Shown here: in pieces, positions 12,660-23,050 of the stretch
Layout of the letters: the number at the start of each line of letters is the position of its first letter
How positions within the stretch are numbered: the stretch's first letter is position 1
Source of the DNA: Limnanthes douglasii subsp. nivea
Lineage: Eukaryota; Streptophyta; Magnoliopsida; Brassicales; Limnanthaceae
NCBI GenBank assembly: GCA_036936605.1
Contig: JAUPFV010000002.1
Coordinates: 214,636,029-214,700,028, forward strand
Length of the DNA stretch: 64,000 nt
Direction: 5' to 3'
The notes under the pieces: model-generated
Told to the model about the DNA's origin: nothing
The model's input: the letters and a program-made list of their open reading frames with translations, nothing else
Databases searched by the model: none
Position numbers and translations under genes: made by a program

Positions 12660-15600
12660 AATTACTATATCTATTCTAAACTGGAATGTAAGTGGTATTG
12701 GTAACAAGGAATCTCAAGCCAGAATCCAGTCCATAAAGAGATCAAAGAAGCTCGATTTTTTAGTCCTTCAGGAACCTATGGCTAGTGTCTTAAAGCTGTA
12801 ACATATTGCTAGAAATCTTGTTTTTAGGGGTTCTCCAACAAAATAAGTAACAAGATATTGGTCATGTGGAAAGCAGATTATTAGGTTGATGTAATTGTCA
12901 ACAAAGACCAATATTTGCATCTTAACATCAATCACAGCTCTATGTCCAATTCTTTCAAGGTTACAGTGATCTATGCTAAATGCTCTAGGAGTTTGATGAG
13001 GTTTCTTTAGGAAAGCTTAAGGAATATTGAAGAGGAGGAGAGTGAATGGATAGTTATTAGGGACTTTAATACTATTGCTAATCCTGAGGAGCAGCTTCAA
13101 TGTATCACTAATTGCACTGCCAACATGGATGATTTCAACAATTTTATGTTGGACTATAATCTGATTGATGCTGGCTTTTCAGGTAATAGGTACACTTGGT
13201 CCAATGATAGGCAGTGGAGGAGGCTGGATAGGGTTCTTATCAACAACATGTGGCTCAACTATATTGAAGGCACTAGTGTTACTCATCTCTCTAAAACTTG
13301 TTCAGATCATTATCCTCTTTTAATCTATATTTCCTCAAGCTTATCTAAAGTGAAATACTCTTTCAAGTTTCTTAATATGTGGTTTTTGCATAAAGATTTC
13401 TATAAGTTTGTTGATGACTGTTGGGGGATTGAAACTATTGGTTCCCTTATTCAAAGGTTTTTGTATAAACTCAAACACCTTACAGCTAACCTGAAAGTGT
13501 GGAATAGAACTGTTTTTGGGAATATTTTTGACTATGTTAAGCAAGTTGAGGCTGATATTTCTGGATAAATCCAAGGAAAATCATCTCTTTCTCCTTGCAA
13601 GAGATGAGGAGTTTTAGGCTTAGAAATCTCACATTAAGTGGTCCACGAATGGTGAAAGAAATACCTATTTCTTTCACAATTATATAAGAAAAGAATTCAA
13701 AGATCTAAAATCTCTAGAATTTGAAATGGTTCAGTTTGGATTGAGAACCCAATTGGCATTGGGGAATCAGCTGTTAACCACTTTACAACTCTTGTGTCTA
13801 ATCTCCCTAATACATGGAACTCAAACATCTTAAGAGATTGGATACCTAAGCTGGTGTCTGAGGCTGACAATGATATGCTTATGGGGTTACTTACTGAGTC
13901 AGAAATATATGTTATCATTAAAGATCTGATTCCTAATGCTGCTGCAGGTCCTGATGGATTTAATGGGAAGTTTTTTAAGTTTTGATGGCCTATTAGTAAG
14001 GAATATTTATGTGAGGCTATAAGGGATATTTTCAGGGATGGTTCTTGTCCTAAGGGGATCTATGCAACTGTGTTATGCCTTATTCCAAAGGTGGATTCAC
14101 CTAAATTATGGAAGGAGTTTAGACCTATTAGTCTGACTACCTATTTTAGTAGAATTGTATCTAAACGAATCAATTTTACACTCTCCATCCTTCTACCTAA
14201 CCCGATTTACTCTGAACACAAGGCTTTTATAAAAAATAGAAGCATTCATGATAACATCATAATTGCCCATGCACTTTCTGGGATCTTTCTATGAAGTCAA
14301 GAGGAAGTAATATATTACTAAAGGTATACATGGATAAGGTTTTTGACAGGTTGGACCATACATTTCTCCTAAGTGTATCGGTGGATTTTGGGTCAGGACT
14401 GATTTCATTAAAATGATTGAAAGGAATATTGATAACTGATGCTTCTCTATTCTAATTAATGGTGAGCTAAGGGGGTTCTTTAAATCAAATAAGGGCCTGA
14501 GACAAGGTGATCCACTGTCACCAACTCTCTTTATCCTAGCTGAAGAATATCTTCTAAGGAACCTTAAGAATCTATCTACTGATCTGAATTCTATTAACTA
14601 AAAAAGCAGATGGAATTTAAAGGTACCTTGCTTATGCTTTGCTGATGACATCATGGTCTTCTGTAATGGATCTATTAGCTTGTCTCCACCATCATAAAAC
14701 TGTTTAGACATTATGAGGAAATTTCTGGTTAATTAGTTAATGTTGAGAAGTCTAGATTTATTACCTCAAGGAAGCACTCTCCTCATCAGATTAGAAGGCT
14801 GGAACAACTTTTGGGATTCAAGCATTCTTATATGCCTTATAAAGACCAGGGTTCTGTGATAAGTAACAAATTGAGGGTAAGTAACTTTAAAGATCTTGTT
14901 GCTAAAACCAGAAACAAAATCTATGAATGGGACCATAAAGTTCTATCTTTTGGGAGGGGGTTGACACTTATTCAATCTGTCTTAACTGCCTATCCTATTT
15001 TCACCATTCAACACACTACAATTCCTAAATCTGTCATCAAAAGGTTAGAGGTTCTCTATAATAAATTCATATGGGGATCAAAAGATAATAAATCTACTAT
15101 CAACTGGTGTAAATGGTCTAAGCTTTGTAAGTTCTATGATGAAGGGGGTTGAATTTGAGAAGAATTGAAGATTTGGTGGAGGTTTTTTCTTTCAAGCTTT
15201 GGTTCAATCTGAGAAGTCAAGACTCTGTGTGGGCTAAGTTAATTTAATCTATCTACTTCAACAATCAGCATCCTATATCGGGTCTTTTATCTCCTAAATT
15301 CTCTTATGTTTGGAAGAGAATTTGGAAAGTTAGAGATAGGGCTAATAATTTTATTATATGAAAAGCTAAAGCTGGTAATATGAACCTAATGATGGATAGA
15401 TGGTGTACTACAGTGACTTTTATCAATCTTTCGGGTATTGTGGACAGATCCACCTATTTTGGCTCTATGGTAAAGATCTAATGGGACTGAGACAAAAATA
15501 GATGAAATATACCCACGTTGGAGAATGTTTTGGACTCATATCAGATCCAAACATTCTTCAAGTTTCCCTGAACAACTCTAGTGAGGATTTTATCCTTTGG

Positions 15601-16670
15601 ACTATCTATGATAATGGGCTTTTTTATACTAAAGCTATAGGGAAGGAAATATGCAGTAAAGGAAATAAATCTAACATTTATAGGAAGACTTGGAATAGAT
15701 TAACTCCTAGGAAATTTTCTTTCCTCCTCTGGAAAGTGCTCAAGAACTGGTTGCCTCTTGATTCCATCCTGCAAAAAATAAACATCCAGTTAGCCTCTAA
15801 GTGCAAGAACTGTAACAATGCTGAAACTGTCAAGCATGTTTTTTTAGTGTAATCAAGCATGGGAGATCTGGGTCTATTTTGCTGCTCTTTTCAACATCTA
15901 CATCACCAAAAGCATGTCATTTACTCACTTAGTGAGGACATGGTACTGGTCCTCAAGTAAGGAAGTCCACCTACAATCTATTTTACCATCTATTATTACT
16001 TAGGTGCTCTGGGTTGCCAGGAATAAAAAGAAAATGGAAGGTAAGAAGAAAAACTCAAATGATTTGATCAGGCACGTTATTTATATACTATTTGGTCTCG
16101 ATCAAGCCAATTTATTGAAGAGGAAGTTCTGGGACAAAGACTAGGAAATTGGACCTTCAATTGGGTGCGTAAATCATCTTAAAATGCATATATCCCCGGT
16201 TTCTCTATCTTGGGTTTCTCCTAAGTTGGGTCGTTTCAAACTTAACACATATGGTGCTTGTATTGAGTTTGGGGAATGTTTTGGAGGAAGACTAGTCAAA
16301 GACAGTACTCGAAAAATTCTCTTTGGTTTTGGTCGTGTATATAGCAAAGGCAGCCTGATTGTGGCTAAAGCCAGAGCCATGATGGATGGCCTCAACCTTT
16401 GTTACTCTAAATGTATCAACTTACTTGACATAGAAACAAATTCGAGAGTCCTGTCTGAAATGTGTCTCACAGAAAGAACTCCATGGTATCTCAAAGGTCT
16501 TATTAGCTGCTGCCTCAATCTTGTTTCATGAAATATGAAGTTCATGCATATCTTCAGAGAACATAATGAAGCAACGAATTGGTTAGCCAACTCGACTAGC
16601 AAATCAAACAAAAACTTAGATTTCAACGAAATCGGGGCTCCTGTTAGACTGAATCCATATTCTTTCTTGT
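12660..16670 (+). pseudogene. LINE ORF2 (endonuclease, RT, zinc finger, RNase H)
   Basis: The endonuclease begins with ILNWNVSGIGNK at about 12,674 and ends with CSDHYPLLI near 13,300, keeping the S-D-H catalytic triad end. The RT includes AAAGPDGFNGKFFK (about 13,938-13,980), [24 protein letters not shown] (about 14,494-14,547) and the catalytic CFADDIMVF (about 14,635-14,661), with both aspartates kept. A zf-RVT-like domain (FSFLLWKVLKNWLPLDSIL, CKNCNN) follows at 15,665-15,850. The RNase H domain at 16,220-16,640 starts RFKLNTYGAC, where the usual first catalytic Asp is Tyr. Many stops and frameshifts are present. Confidence 0.88.
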
Positions 16671-16699
16671 AGGATTAGGGTTGTGTTACCTGAGAACAA

Positions 16700-18430
16700 A
16701 CCTCAATTCTTAGCAATTGATGATATAAAGCTTGTTGGAAATAAAAATAAACCTTAATTTATCAAAATCGTTTCTCGATTGTGTCTTAATCCTTATCTTC
16801 TGCTTCGAGTCCATCGAGATGAATCTTCCTGAGGTTTGAAAATGCTGAAAGATGAAATTGGATTGGGTATTCTGGTTTTGAGTTGATCTGGACTAGAAAA
16901 GGTGTGAATGGTGCTGATGGAGTTTTGATCGCAGAGCAGTATGGGTGTTAGGGTTTGGTTTCTAAATTTGGAATTTTTCTATTGTTTGTGTATTTTACTT
17001 TAAGCTGATTTCAGCATATACTTTTCGATTCGTGAAATAAAAATCTCAAAAGTTAGAAAATAAAATAAAATAAAAAAACAATGATTTCGAAATAAATTTT
17101 AAAATATATGAAAAATATATGTTTTCTATTTGAACAGGTGTCCCGTTATCAAACGTTATGAGTGAGCGATCTATTCTCCTAAGTCGTACCTATTGAAAAT
17201 TCACTAAATCGGTTTTTTTTTCTCTTTACATCTATAAAGACGACGCGTTAGAAGTTTAGAGTTTCTGTTAGAAGATGTTAACACCTCTGACTAGATAGCG
17301 TGCTTTTCTTCCATCTCCTTATTCAATTTGGTTTGAAAAATAATACAATATTGGCTTCAAATCGTTATCAATTTTATTTTCAAAACCTGAAAATGACATA
17401 TCAACTATTCAAAACTATAATTTATCACAAATTCAATAACCAGTTTCTTTTAAATGCCAATTAAGTTTATGTCATCGATAAATATTATTAACTACTAGTG
17501 CTTTGTTTCTTTTAAATGGAATTTAGTTAATTTCCTTTTTCCTTTCTGCCCAATATTCTTTTAGACTATATGTAATGTTATTTTCACATTATATTGTATC
17601 TTTTTCCGTAGCAAGTGACAAGGAATCTATTCGTTTTATACACAAAGAGTGAAAAAGTATGTGTTTTATGGGGTTGCATTTATACTTTTGTTAAAAATAA
17701 GAAAATTAAGAAGATTCTTTTTTATTAACTTTTCTTTAAAGACAGCAAAGTAAACTTTTCCAACTCAAAGCAATTCCCTTTATTCGTGCGGACATATGGA
17801 AAAGAAGCTTTACAATTAATTTATGTAGCAAAAAGAAAAAGAAAAATATAACAAATAATGTAACCTAAATTTAATAAGGCAACAAATCTAACTTTGATAT
17901 AAGAAATATTAGTATTAGGTACGTAGAAAAAAATACTTTCCCAGGTCCCAAACAGGTTTGAATGATTATATTACTATTTTAAGTAGAAAAAAAAAATTAT
18001 TTGGTTATACTATATCACTTTTACTCTTTATATCCTTATTCATTTTATACTATATCACTTTTTTTTCTCCAATTTTTTCTACTGCGTGAATAGTGCCCTA
18101 CCATAGGTGATCATCAATTCTTGTTCTTCTTTTCTTTCGTATGGTTTTAATTGTGTTTTACTTGATTTCGAAGTTTAACTTTTAATATACGCGAAGATAG
18201 TCGATTTTTGTGTGTTTGGAAAGTCAAATTTTGAGTTTGAAACATGTGGTTTGGGTGAGATATGTTTTCGTTCTTTACGTAGTTTGGAAAGTCAAATTTC
18301 AAGTTAGTTTTTTAGTTTGAATTTGTTAATGTAGTTTATTTGTTGGATTCCAGTTAGTTTTTTGTTGATTTTAGTTTGTAGTATGTGTTTGTGAAATTTG
18401 TGTGTGCGTAAAATGATTCTAGGTTTATCA
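16700..18430. other. AT-rich spacer, no gene seen
   Basis: No recognisable coding homology. Two short local duplications are visible: 'tactatatcactttt' at about 18,008 and 18,048, and 'gtttggaaagtcaaattt' at about 18,215 and 18,282. Confidence 0.5.
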
Positions 18431-18435
18431 GTAGG

Positions 18436-18575
18436 AGATGCGAAACGTGTTTGTTCTGTAAGTAGTGATACTCGCAAAACGTGTATGTCTTCTATAATGA
18501 TAGATGCGACACATGTATGTCTTCTAAAATGGTTGATGCAAAACACGTTTTTGATAGATGCGAAACGTTATTTGT
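18436..18575. repeat. Minisatellite with about 32-bp period, 'gatgcgaaac' core
   Basis: Related units begin near 18,437, 18,470, 18,503, 18,535 and 18,557 and contain variants of 'gatgcgaaacgtgt' plus 'gtcttct'. The units are degenerate. The same 'gatgcgaaac' core recurs in the 26-bp array at 21,221-21,450. Confidence 0.7.
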
Positions 18576-18589
18576 TCTTTAAAAAGAAT

Positions 18590-18700
18590 TTCAAAACATA
18601 TTATGAATCGAATTAGTTTTGTTCTTCTTACAAAAAATAAAACCAACGGTATTTTTGGATTTTTTTTCGAGTTACGGTTTAAAAGATACAGAATTTTAAA
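18590..18700. repeat. Shared ~100-bp block, copy 1 of 3
   Basis: Starts 'ttcaaaacatattatga' and ends 'acggtttaaaagatac'. It is clearly similar to 21,555-21,665 and more distantly to 22,619-22,722, always directly after a minisatellite. No family was recognised. Confidence 0.75.
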
Positions 18701-18749
18701 TTTATAGGGTAAACGAAGAAGACGCAAAACCTTCTTTTTTGTGAATGAA

Positions 18750-21130
18750 AACTTTAAATTTAAAATAAAGATGTTCATACAGAAGACCTAGAGCATACCC
18801 CGAGGAGATACAGAGACTTGTGTAGTCAGAGCTACAAAGTAACTAAAAGTATAAAACCAAAGGAGATCTAATGGCTAGATCGATAATACAGTGCATAAAA
18901 GGAAAGATAAATATCATCCATAGACTAGAAGCCAACTACCGACATGAAGTCGATCAACAAAGTGCATCCTCTATAGGTGAGCATGGGCATCTTGTAGTGC
19001 GTCAGGTGATAGTCCTGTCGGGGGAAATATCCAAAATACCATGAGGTAGAGATCTAGAATGACGATACCTTTTGAGTGGGGAATCCACCTCTTCACTGCT
19101 ATCCACCTCCTTGACAGTATCGAGAAAAACAGTGCGGTGCCTAATATCCGAGTCAAGGGGAATGTCAGAGGGATCAGATTCTTCCGAAGAAGAGACGAGT
19201 AAACCTGATGAATGAGGGAGTCTAGGACATTTTTTTACAAAGACGGGTGTTGTGACAAAAAACAACACAGTTCTCACATTGGGGAGGAAGCCCTTGATAC
19301 TCAATGGAAACCGAGATAAGTTTGTTTCTTATCTTGAAGGAAACCTCGGAACGAATTTTAGCTCCCGCTTTGATCAAAACACAAATACGAGAAAATCTAA
19401 GCTTTTCCTTCATTTCAGTTTGTTTATTCACATATAAGGGAGTGCCTAATACCAAACCAATGCTACTGAATTCCTTTGTCATCCATAATTCTAATGGGAG
19501 GTTGAAGACTTTGACCCAGATTAGGACATCCGTGTGGGGGTCTTTGATAAGAGTGGATAATGGCTCCCAAAGCTTGAGAATCATCAAAAGTCCACCAAAA
19601 TACCACAAAGCTGATTCAAGCACCCTTTTGTCCATCTCCTCATAACCGAATTTGATAAGGAAGTAGCATTCGGGAAGGGGTTTGAATTTCAAAAGACCAA
19701 ATATTTTCCATATAGCCTTAACATTAGCATTGAGAAGAGAAAGGTTGTGAGGCTGCGAGAGAAAATAGCCCGATAGACAAGCATTCCACAAATCAGGAGG
19801 GCCAACAGCGGAATCATCCATGATGAAAACATCATGTTCGAATGACAAGGGTTGAAGACTAATAACAAGTGGAGATCGGTCATCATAGTGACCAACAAGC
19901 GCACTTGTGTGCGATGAGTGATTGAAAGTAGGGTTAGGGAGGGGTTTAAGTGAGTCGGCTCTCGAGTTTTTTGAGGGGGTAGTATTTTGGTGGGCTTGGG
20001 CTTGGGCAAGGAGAGCAAGTTTTTTGTTTCTACCTTTTGGACCTTTTCCGACATTGCCAAAATTCCTAATCAAAGAAAAGGGTTTGTGAGTAGTGATAGG
20101 GCCAAGTAAACCTTTACCTTTGGAAATATGCGGCATTGAAATGGTTACAATTTCTGTGGACCCACTAAAAGCTTTGGATCGTCCTAGAAGAGGAAGAGTG
20201 AGCATCGCATTTAAACCCACGTCACAAGATAAGGTTGTTAGGGAATTAAAAGTACCATTCTGACCCGCATCCAACCCGATAGGCCCAAAAGTCTTGCTCG
20301 TACTTCCAACAGAATCATTCACTTCAAACCTAAGATCAGCATGCTCAACAACTCTCGACGATACCATGTTCAACCTTGTTGTGATGAAACCCGAAGGGGT
20401 TGGTGTTCCTGAGAGACCGATTCAGACCGAGAGGCCCTACCAGAGTGGTCAGTCGACGGTGAAGAGTGAAAACCAAGGTAGGTCTGATTCGATTTTAGCA
20501 AGAGAGAAGTGAGAGGATCGTAAGGCTCCAAGGAATCCTGGCAAAAGGTGGATAAAAATTTTGGCGACCTTTCAACGACATGAAGAATGGAGGCTGGCAA
20601 CAAGGAGGGAAGGGTCGATTCTGAGTGAGATGCCTCAGAATCTCCTTTGACTTCTGCTACCAGATTCCGATGGAGACCAATTAATACAAGGTTGGGGCCA
20701 GAGCACGGGGAAAGGCTACGGTTTGGCAGGGATAAGGGAAGAGACCCAGTAACAGAGGATAATTCTACTCTAGGGAGGTTCGACGGCAGTTCGACCTTGC
20801 GGGAGAGGGTTCGAGTTTAGAGGAGGGGAGAGTAACAATGGTGGGCGAGAAGATGCTCTGGCCAAGACCAGATTCTATGTGGTGCTGGCCAGAGCCAGCG
20901 TCTTCTTGACAAATTCCTCTTGCGAAGCGGGTATGCAGTAGGGTGTCTGAGAAGGATAGGAGAGGGAATTCAGGTCAAAGACTCCACTTGAGACCAACAA
21001 AGCGGAGAGGGATGATGGGTGATCAACTAGAACATAGATAGGTGGGGATTCCACTTGAAGAGCCGGCAAGGGGCGAACATGAGAGAATCAGCCTGTCTTT
21101 CCGGTAAGCTTGGCCACCTGAAGGAGGAGC
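18750..21130 (-). mobile_element. LINE with ORF1 but no ORF2, - strand
   Basis: Read on -, a leader and N-terminal region (about 21,100-20,375) lead into an intact ORF1, then about 450 bp of further sequence ending in a 3'-UTR-like stretch ('gaacatctttattttaaa' at about 18,755-18,775). No endonuclease or RT sequence is present, so ORF2 has been deleted or the element is a non-autonomous derivative. The segment is visibly richer in G and C than its flanks. It appears inserted in the 'gatgcgaaac' minisatellite, since units lie on both sides (about 18,728 and 21,221). I could not identify a target-site duplication. Confidence 0.6.
19222..20373 (-). CDS. LINE ORF1 protein, intact 383-codon frame (DUF4283-like, CCHC)
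   Basis: This is the longest uninterrupted reading frame in the window. Residues about 195-345 match the DUF4283-type RNA-binding domain of plant LINE ORF1 proteins (FKPLPECYFLIKFGYEE, WVKVFNLPLELWM, SRICVLIKAGAK). The C-terminus carries a zinc knuckle, C366-X2-C369-X4-H374-X4-C379. The N-terminal 190 residues are polar and low in conserved sequence, as is usual. The start was taken as the first ATG of the frame; an earlier out-of-frame reading at 20,603-20,370 suggests the true N-terminus may lie upstream behind a frameshift. With no ORF2 behind it, it cannot mobilise itself. Whether it is expressed is unknown. Confidence 0.7.
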   Translation of the reverse strand: MNMVSSRVVEHADLRFEVNDSVGSTSKTFGPIGLDAGQNGTFNSLTTLSCDVGLNAMLTLPLLGRSKAFSGSTEIVTISMPHISKGKGLLGPITTHKPFSLIRNFGNVGKGPKGRNKKLALLAQAQAHQNTTPSKNSRADSLKPLPNPTFNHSSHTSALVGHYDDRSPLVISLQPLSFEHDVFIMDDSAVGPPDLWNACLSGYFLSQPHNLSLLNANVKAIWKIFGLLKFKPLPECYFLIKFGYEEMDKRVLESALWYFGGLLMILKLWEPLSTLIKDPHTDVLIWVKVFNLPLELWMTKEFSSIGLVLGTPLYVNKQTEMKEKLRFSRICVLIKAGAKIRSEVSFKIRNKLISVSIEYQGLPPQCENCVVFCHNTRLCKKMS

Positions 21131-21220
21131 CACTGCCAGTCATAATGCACGAAACTTGAAGGGTAAGTAAGTTGCTAGTTATGTAATTTTTAGAGAGTTT
21201 GCGCGAGTTGTAATTTTGCT

Positions 21221-21450
21221 AGATGCAAAACAAAGAAGGTTTCGCATCTATGAAAACAAAGAAGGTTTAGATGCAAAACCTTTTTTCTTTTGTTAGATGC
21301 GAAACCTTCTTTATTTTCATAGATGCAAAACCTTCTTTCTTTTGCTAGATGCGAAAACTTCTTTGATTTCCTAGATGCAAAACCGTTTATGTTTTGCTAG
21401 ATGTGAAACCTTATTTGTTTTGTTAGATACCAAACCTGTTTAAATTGTGT
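21221..21450. repeat. 26-bp minisatellite with an inverted first unit
   Basis: The core 'agatgc' recurs at 21,269, 21,295, 21,321, 21,347, 21,373, 21,399 and 21,425, an exact 26-bp period over seven units of the form 'tagatgcgaaaccttcttt'. At 21,231-21,267 the unit lies in reverse complement and pairs with 21,303-21,339 with about two mismatches in 37, giving a potential hairpin. Confidence 0.92.
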
Positions 21451-21554
21451 ACTGCTAGATGCGAATTCAGGGCTACTATGATGGATGCTAGATGCGAAAC
21501 CAACCCACTAGATTCGAAACCATATACTGAGAAACGTGTATAATTTTTTTTAAA

Positions 21555-21665
21555 TTCAAAACATATCATGAGAGATACTAGTTTTGTCCGTCTTAAAAAA
21601 ACAAAACCAATAGTATTTTCAGATTTTTTTTTTCTCAGTTACAGTTTGAAAGATACGGATATTTA
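21555..21665. repeat. Shared ~100-bp block, copy 2 of 3
   Basis: Starts 'ttcaaaacatatcatga' and contains 'cagttacagtttgaaagat'. It follows the 26-bp array. By eye about four-fifths of its bases match copy 1 at 18,590-18,700. Confidence 0.75.
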
Positions 21666-22115
21666 AAGATTAAAATTAAAAAAGAAAAGAAAGAGAAGTT
21701 TATTACTGTATTTTACATAATAGGGTATTTAAATTATAAAGTTTCTTTAAATTTGTAGGCCTTTATCCGTAATAGGTTTGTTGGATGGGTCTTAAATGGT
21801 AAGTCTCCTAAACAAAATAGATATTTACAAAATAAAAATAAAAAATAAGGTCAAAATTTAATTTTATTGGTATATTTATGGTTTATAAAAAAAGTGAGAA
21901 AGTGACCTATTGAGATCCATTTTATAAATATATTCTTTATCAAAATTAAATTTTTTAAAAAGTAATTCGAAAAAATTTGAAAACCACTGTTTTTTTAAAA
22001 GAGACAAAAATAGATATATTCATGATATTTTTAAAATTTTGTTTAACAAAAAAATTGTGAGTTTAGTTAATCCTAATCTCGCATCCAGCTTTTTGGTCTC
22101 GTATTCATCATCTAA

Positions 22116-22482
22116 AAATTATATTTTACTGTAGTTTCACATGATGTGCTCTCTTATCATTTATAGCTGGTCTGGTTTCACATGGTGTGGGGTCTAATCA
22201 TTTATACATGGCCTAGTTTTGTATTATATGGTCTCTCATCATTTTTGGTTTGTCTAGTTTCTCATGATGTGGTCTCTCACCACTTATAGTTAGCCTGATT
22301 TTTCATTATGTGGTCTATCATCATTTATAGTTGGTATGGTTTTGCATTATATGGTCTCTCGTCATTTGAATTTTCCTGGTTTCGTATAATGTGGTCTTTC
22401 ATCATTTATAGTTGGTATGGTTTTACATTATACGGTCTCTCATCATTTATAGTTAACCTAGTTTCATATGATGTGGTCTCTC
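22116..22482. repeat. 41-bp minisatellite, about nine units
   Basis: The marker 'tcattta' (or a one-base variant) recurs at 22,157, 22,198, 22,239, 22,280, 22,321, 22,362, 22,402 and 22,443, a 41-bp period with one 40-bp step. Units carry 'tatagttggtatggtttt' and 'gtggtctctc'. The next 130 bp, to about 22,610, are pyrimidine-rich with 'tctctc' and 'atctatc' runs. Confidence 0.93.
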
Positions 22483-22618
22483 CTCCCCGAGTCTCTCATT
22501 TTCCGATCTATCGTCTTTGCATCTATTATCTATCGACCTCTCATCTCTGCGTCTCTCATCTATCATCTCTGCGTCTCTCTCTATCTATCGTTTATACGTC
22601 TCTCGTCTTTTGTAATTT

Positions 22619-22722
22619 TTTTTAAATATCATAAATTGCTTTAGTTTTGTTCGTCTAAAAATAAAAAAATTAGTAGTATTTAGATTTGTTTTTGATTTAC
22701 GGTTTAAAAATTATAACATTTT
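22619..22722. repeat. Shared ~100-bp block, copy 3 of 3 (divergent)
   Basis: Contains 'ttagttttgttcgtct' and 'gatttacggtttaaaaatt', aligning with copies 1 and 2 but more diverged. It follows the 41-bp array and its pyrimidine-rich extension. Confidence 0.65.
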
Positions 22723-23050
22723 AAAAAATAATAATTTAAAATAAAATAAAAGAGTAAATATACACATATCCAATAATTTTGTATAAAAAGATATTTGAAG
22801 TATTATAGAAAGTATATGTGTTTTAAATAGTAAATAGTAAAATTGATTGAGTTTCTATTAAAAATATATCAAAATAAAAATTATAAATAATTAATAGTTT
22901 GGTCATTATATTTTAATTGGTATTTTACCGTTTATAAAAACTTAAAGCTATTATTTTTATGTAAAGTTTTGGGGATTTGAATGTATATTTTTTTAAAGCT
23001 AAGTAACAATTGTATTGAAATTGGATCTCAAACAAAGTGTTATAAAGTTT
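22723..23050. other. AT-rich spacer
   Basis: No gene or recognisable repeat; possibly the 3' UTR of the LINE remnant that follows on the - strand. Confidence 0.4.

Larger units (their letters stand above)
11280..16700 (+). mobile_element. Near full-length decayed L1-type LINE, + strand
   Basis: ORF1 with a CCHC knuckle is followed by ORF2 with endonuclease, reverse transcriptase, zf-RVT-like and RNase H domains. This is the layout of plant L1 (RVT_1 / RNase H-bearing) non-LTR elements. All frames are broken. The 3' end is not sharply defined: an A-rich run at about 17,050-17,085 could be a tail, but the stretch from 16,680 to it has no recognised homology. Confidence 0.85.

Noticed and set aside
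21260..21450. CRISPR array
   Set aside because: The 26-bp spacing is a simple head-to-tail minisatellite with no unique spacers, in plant nuclear DNA.
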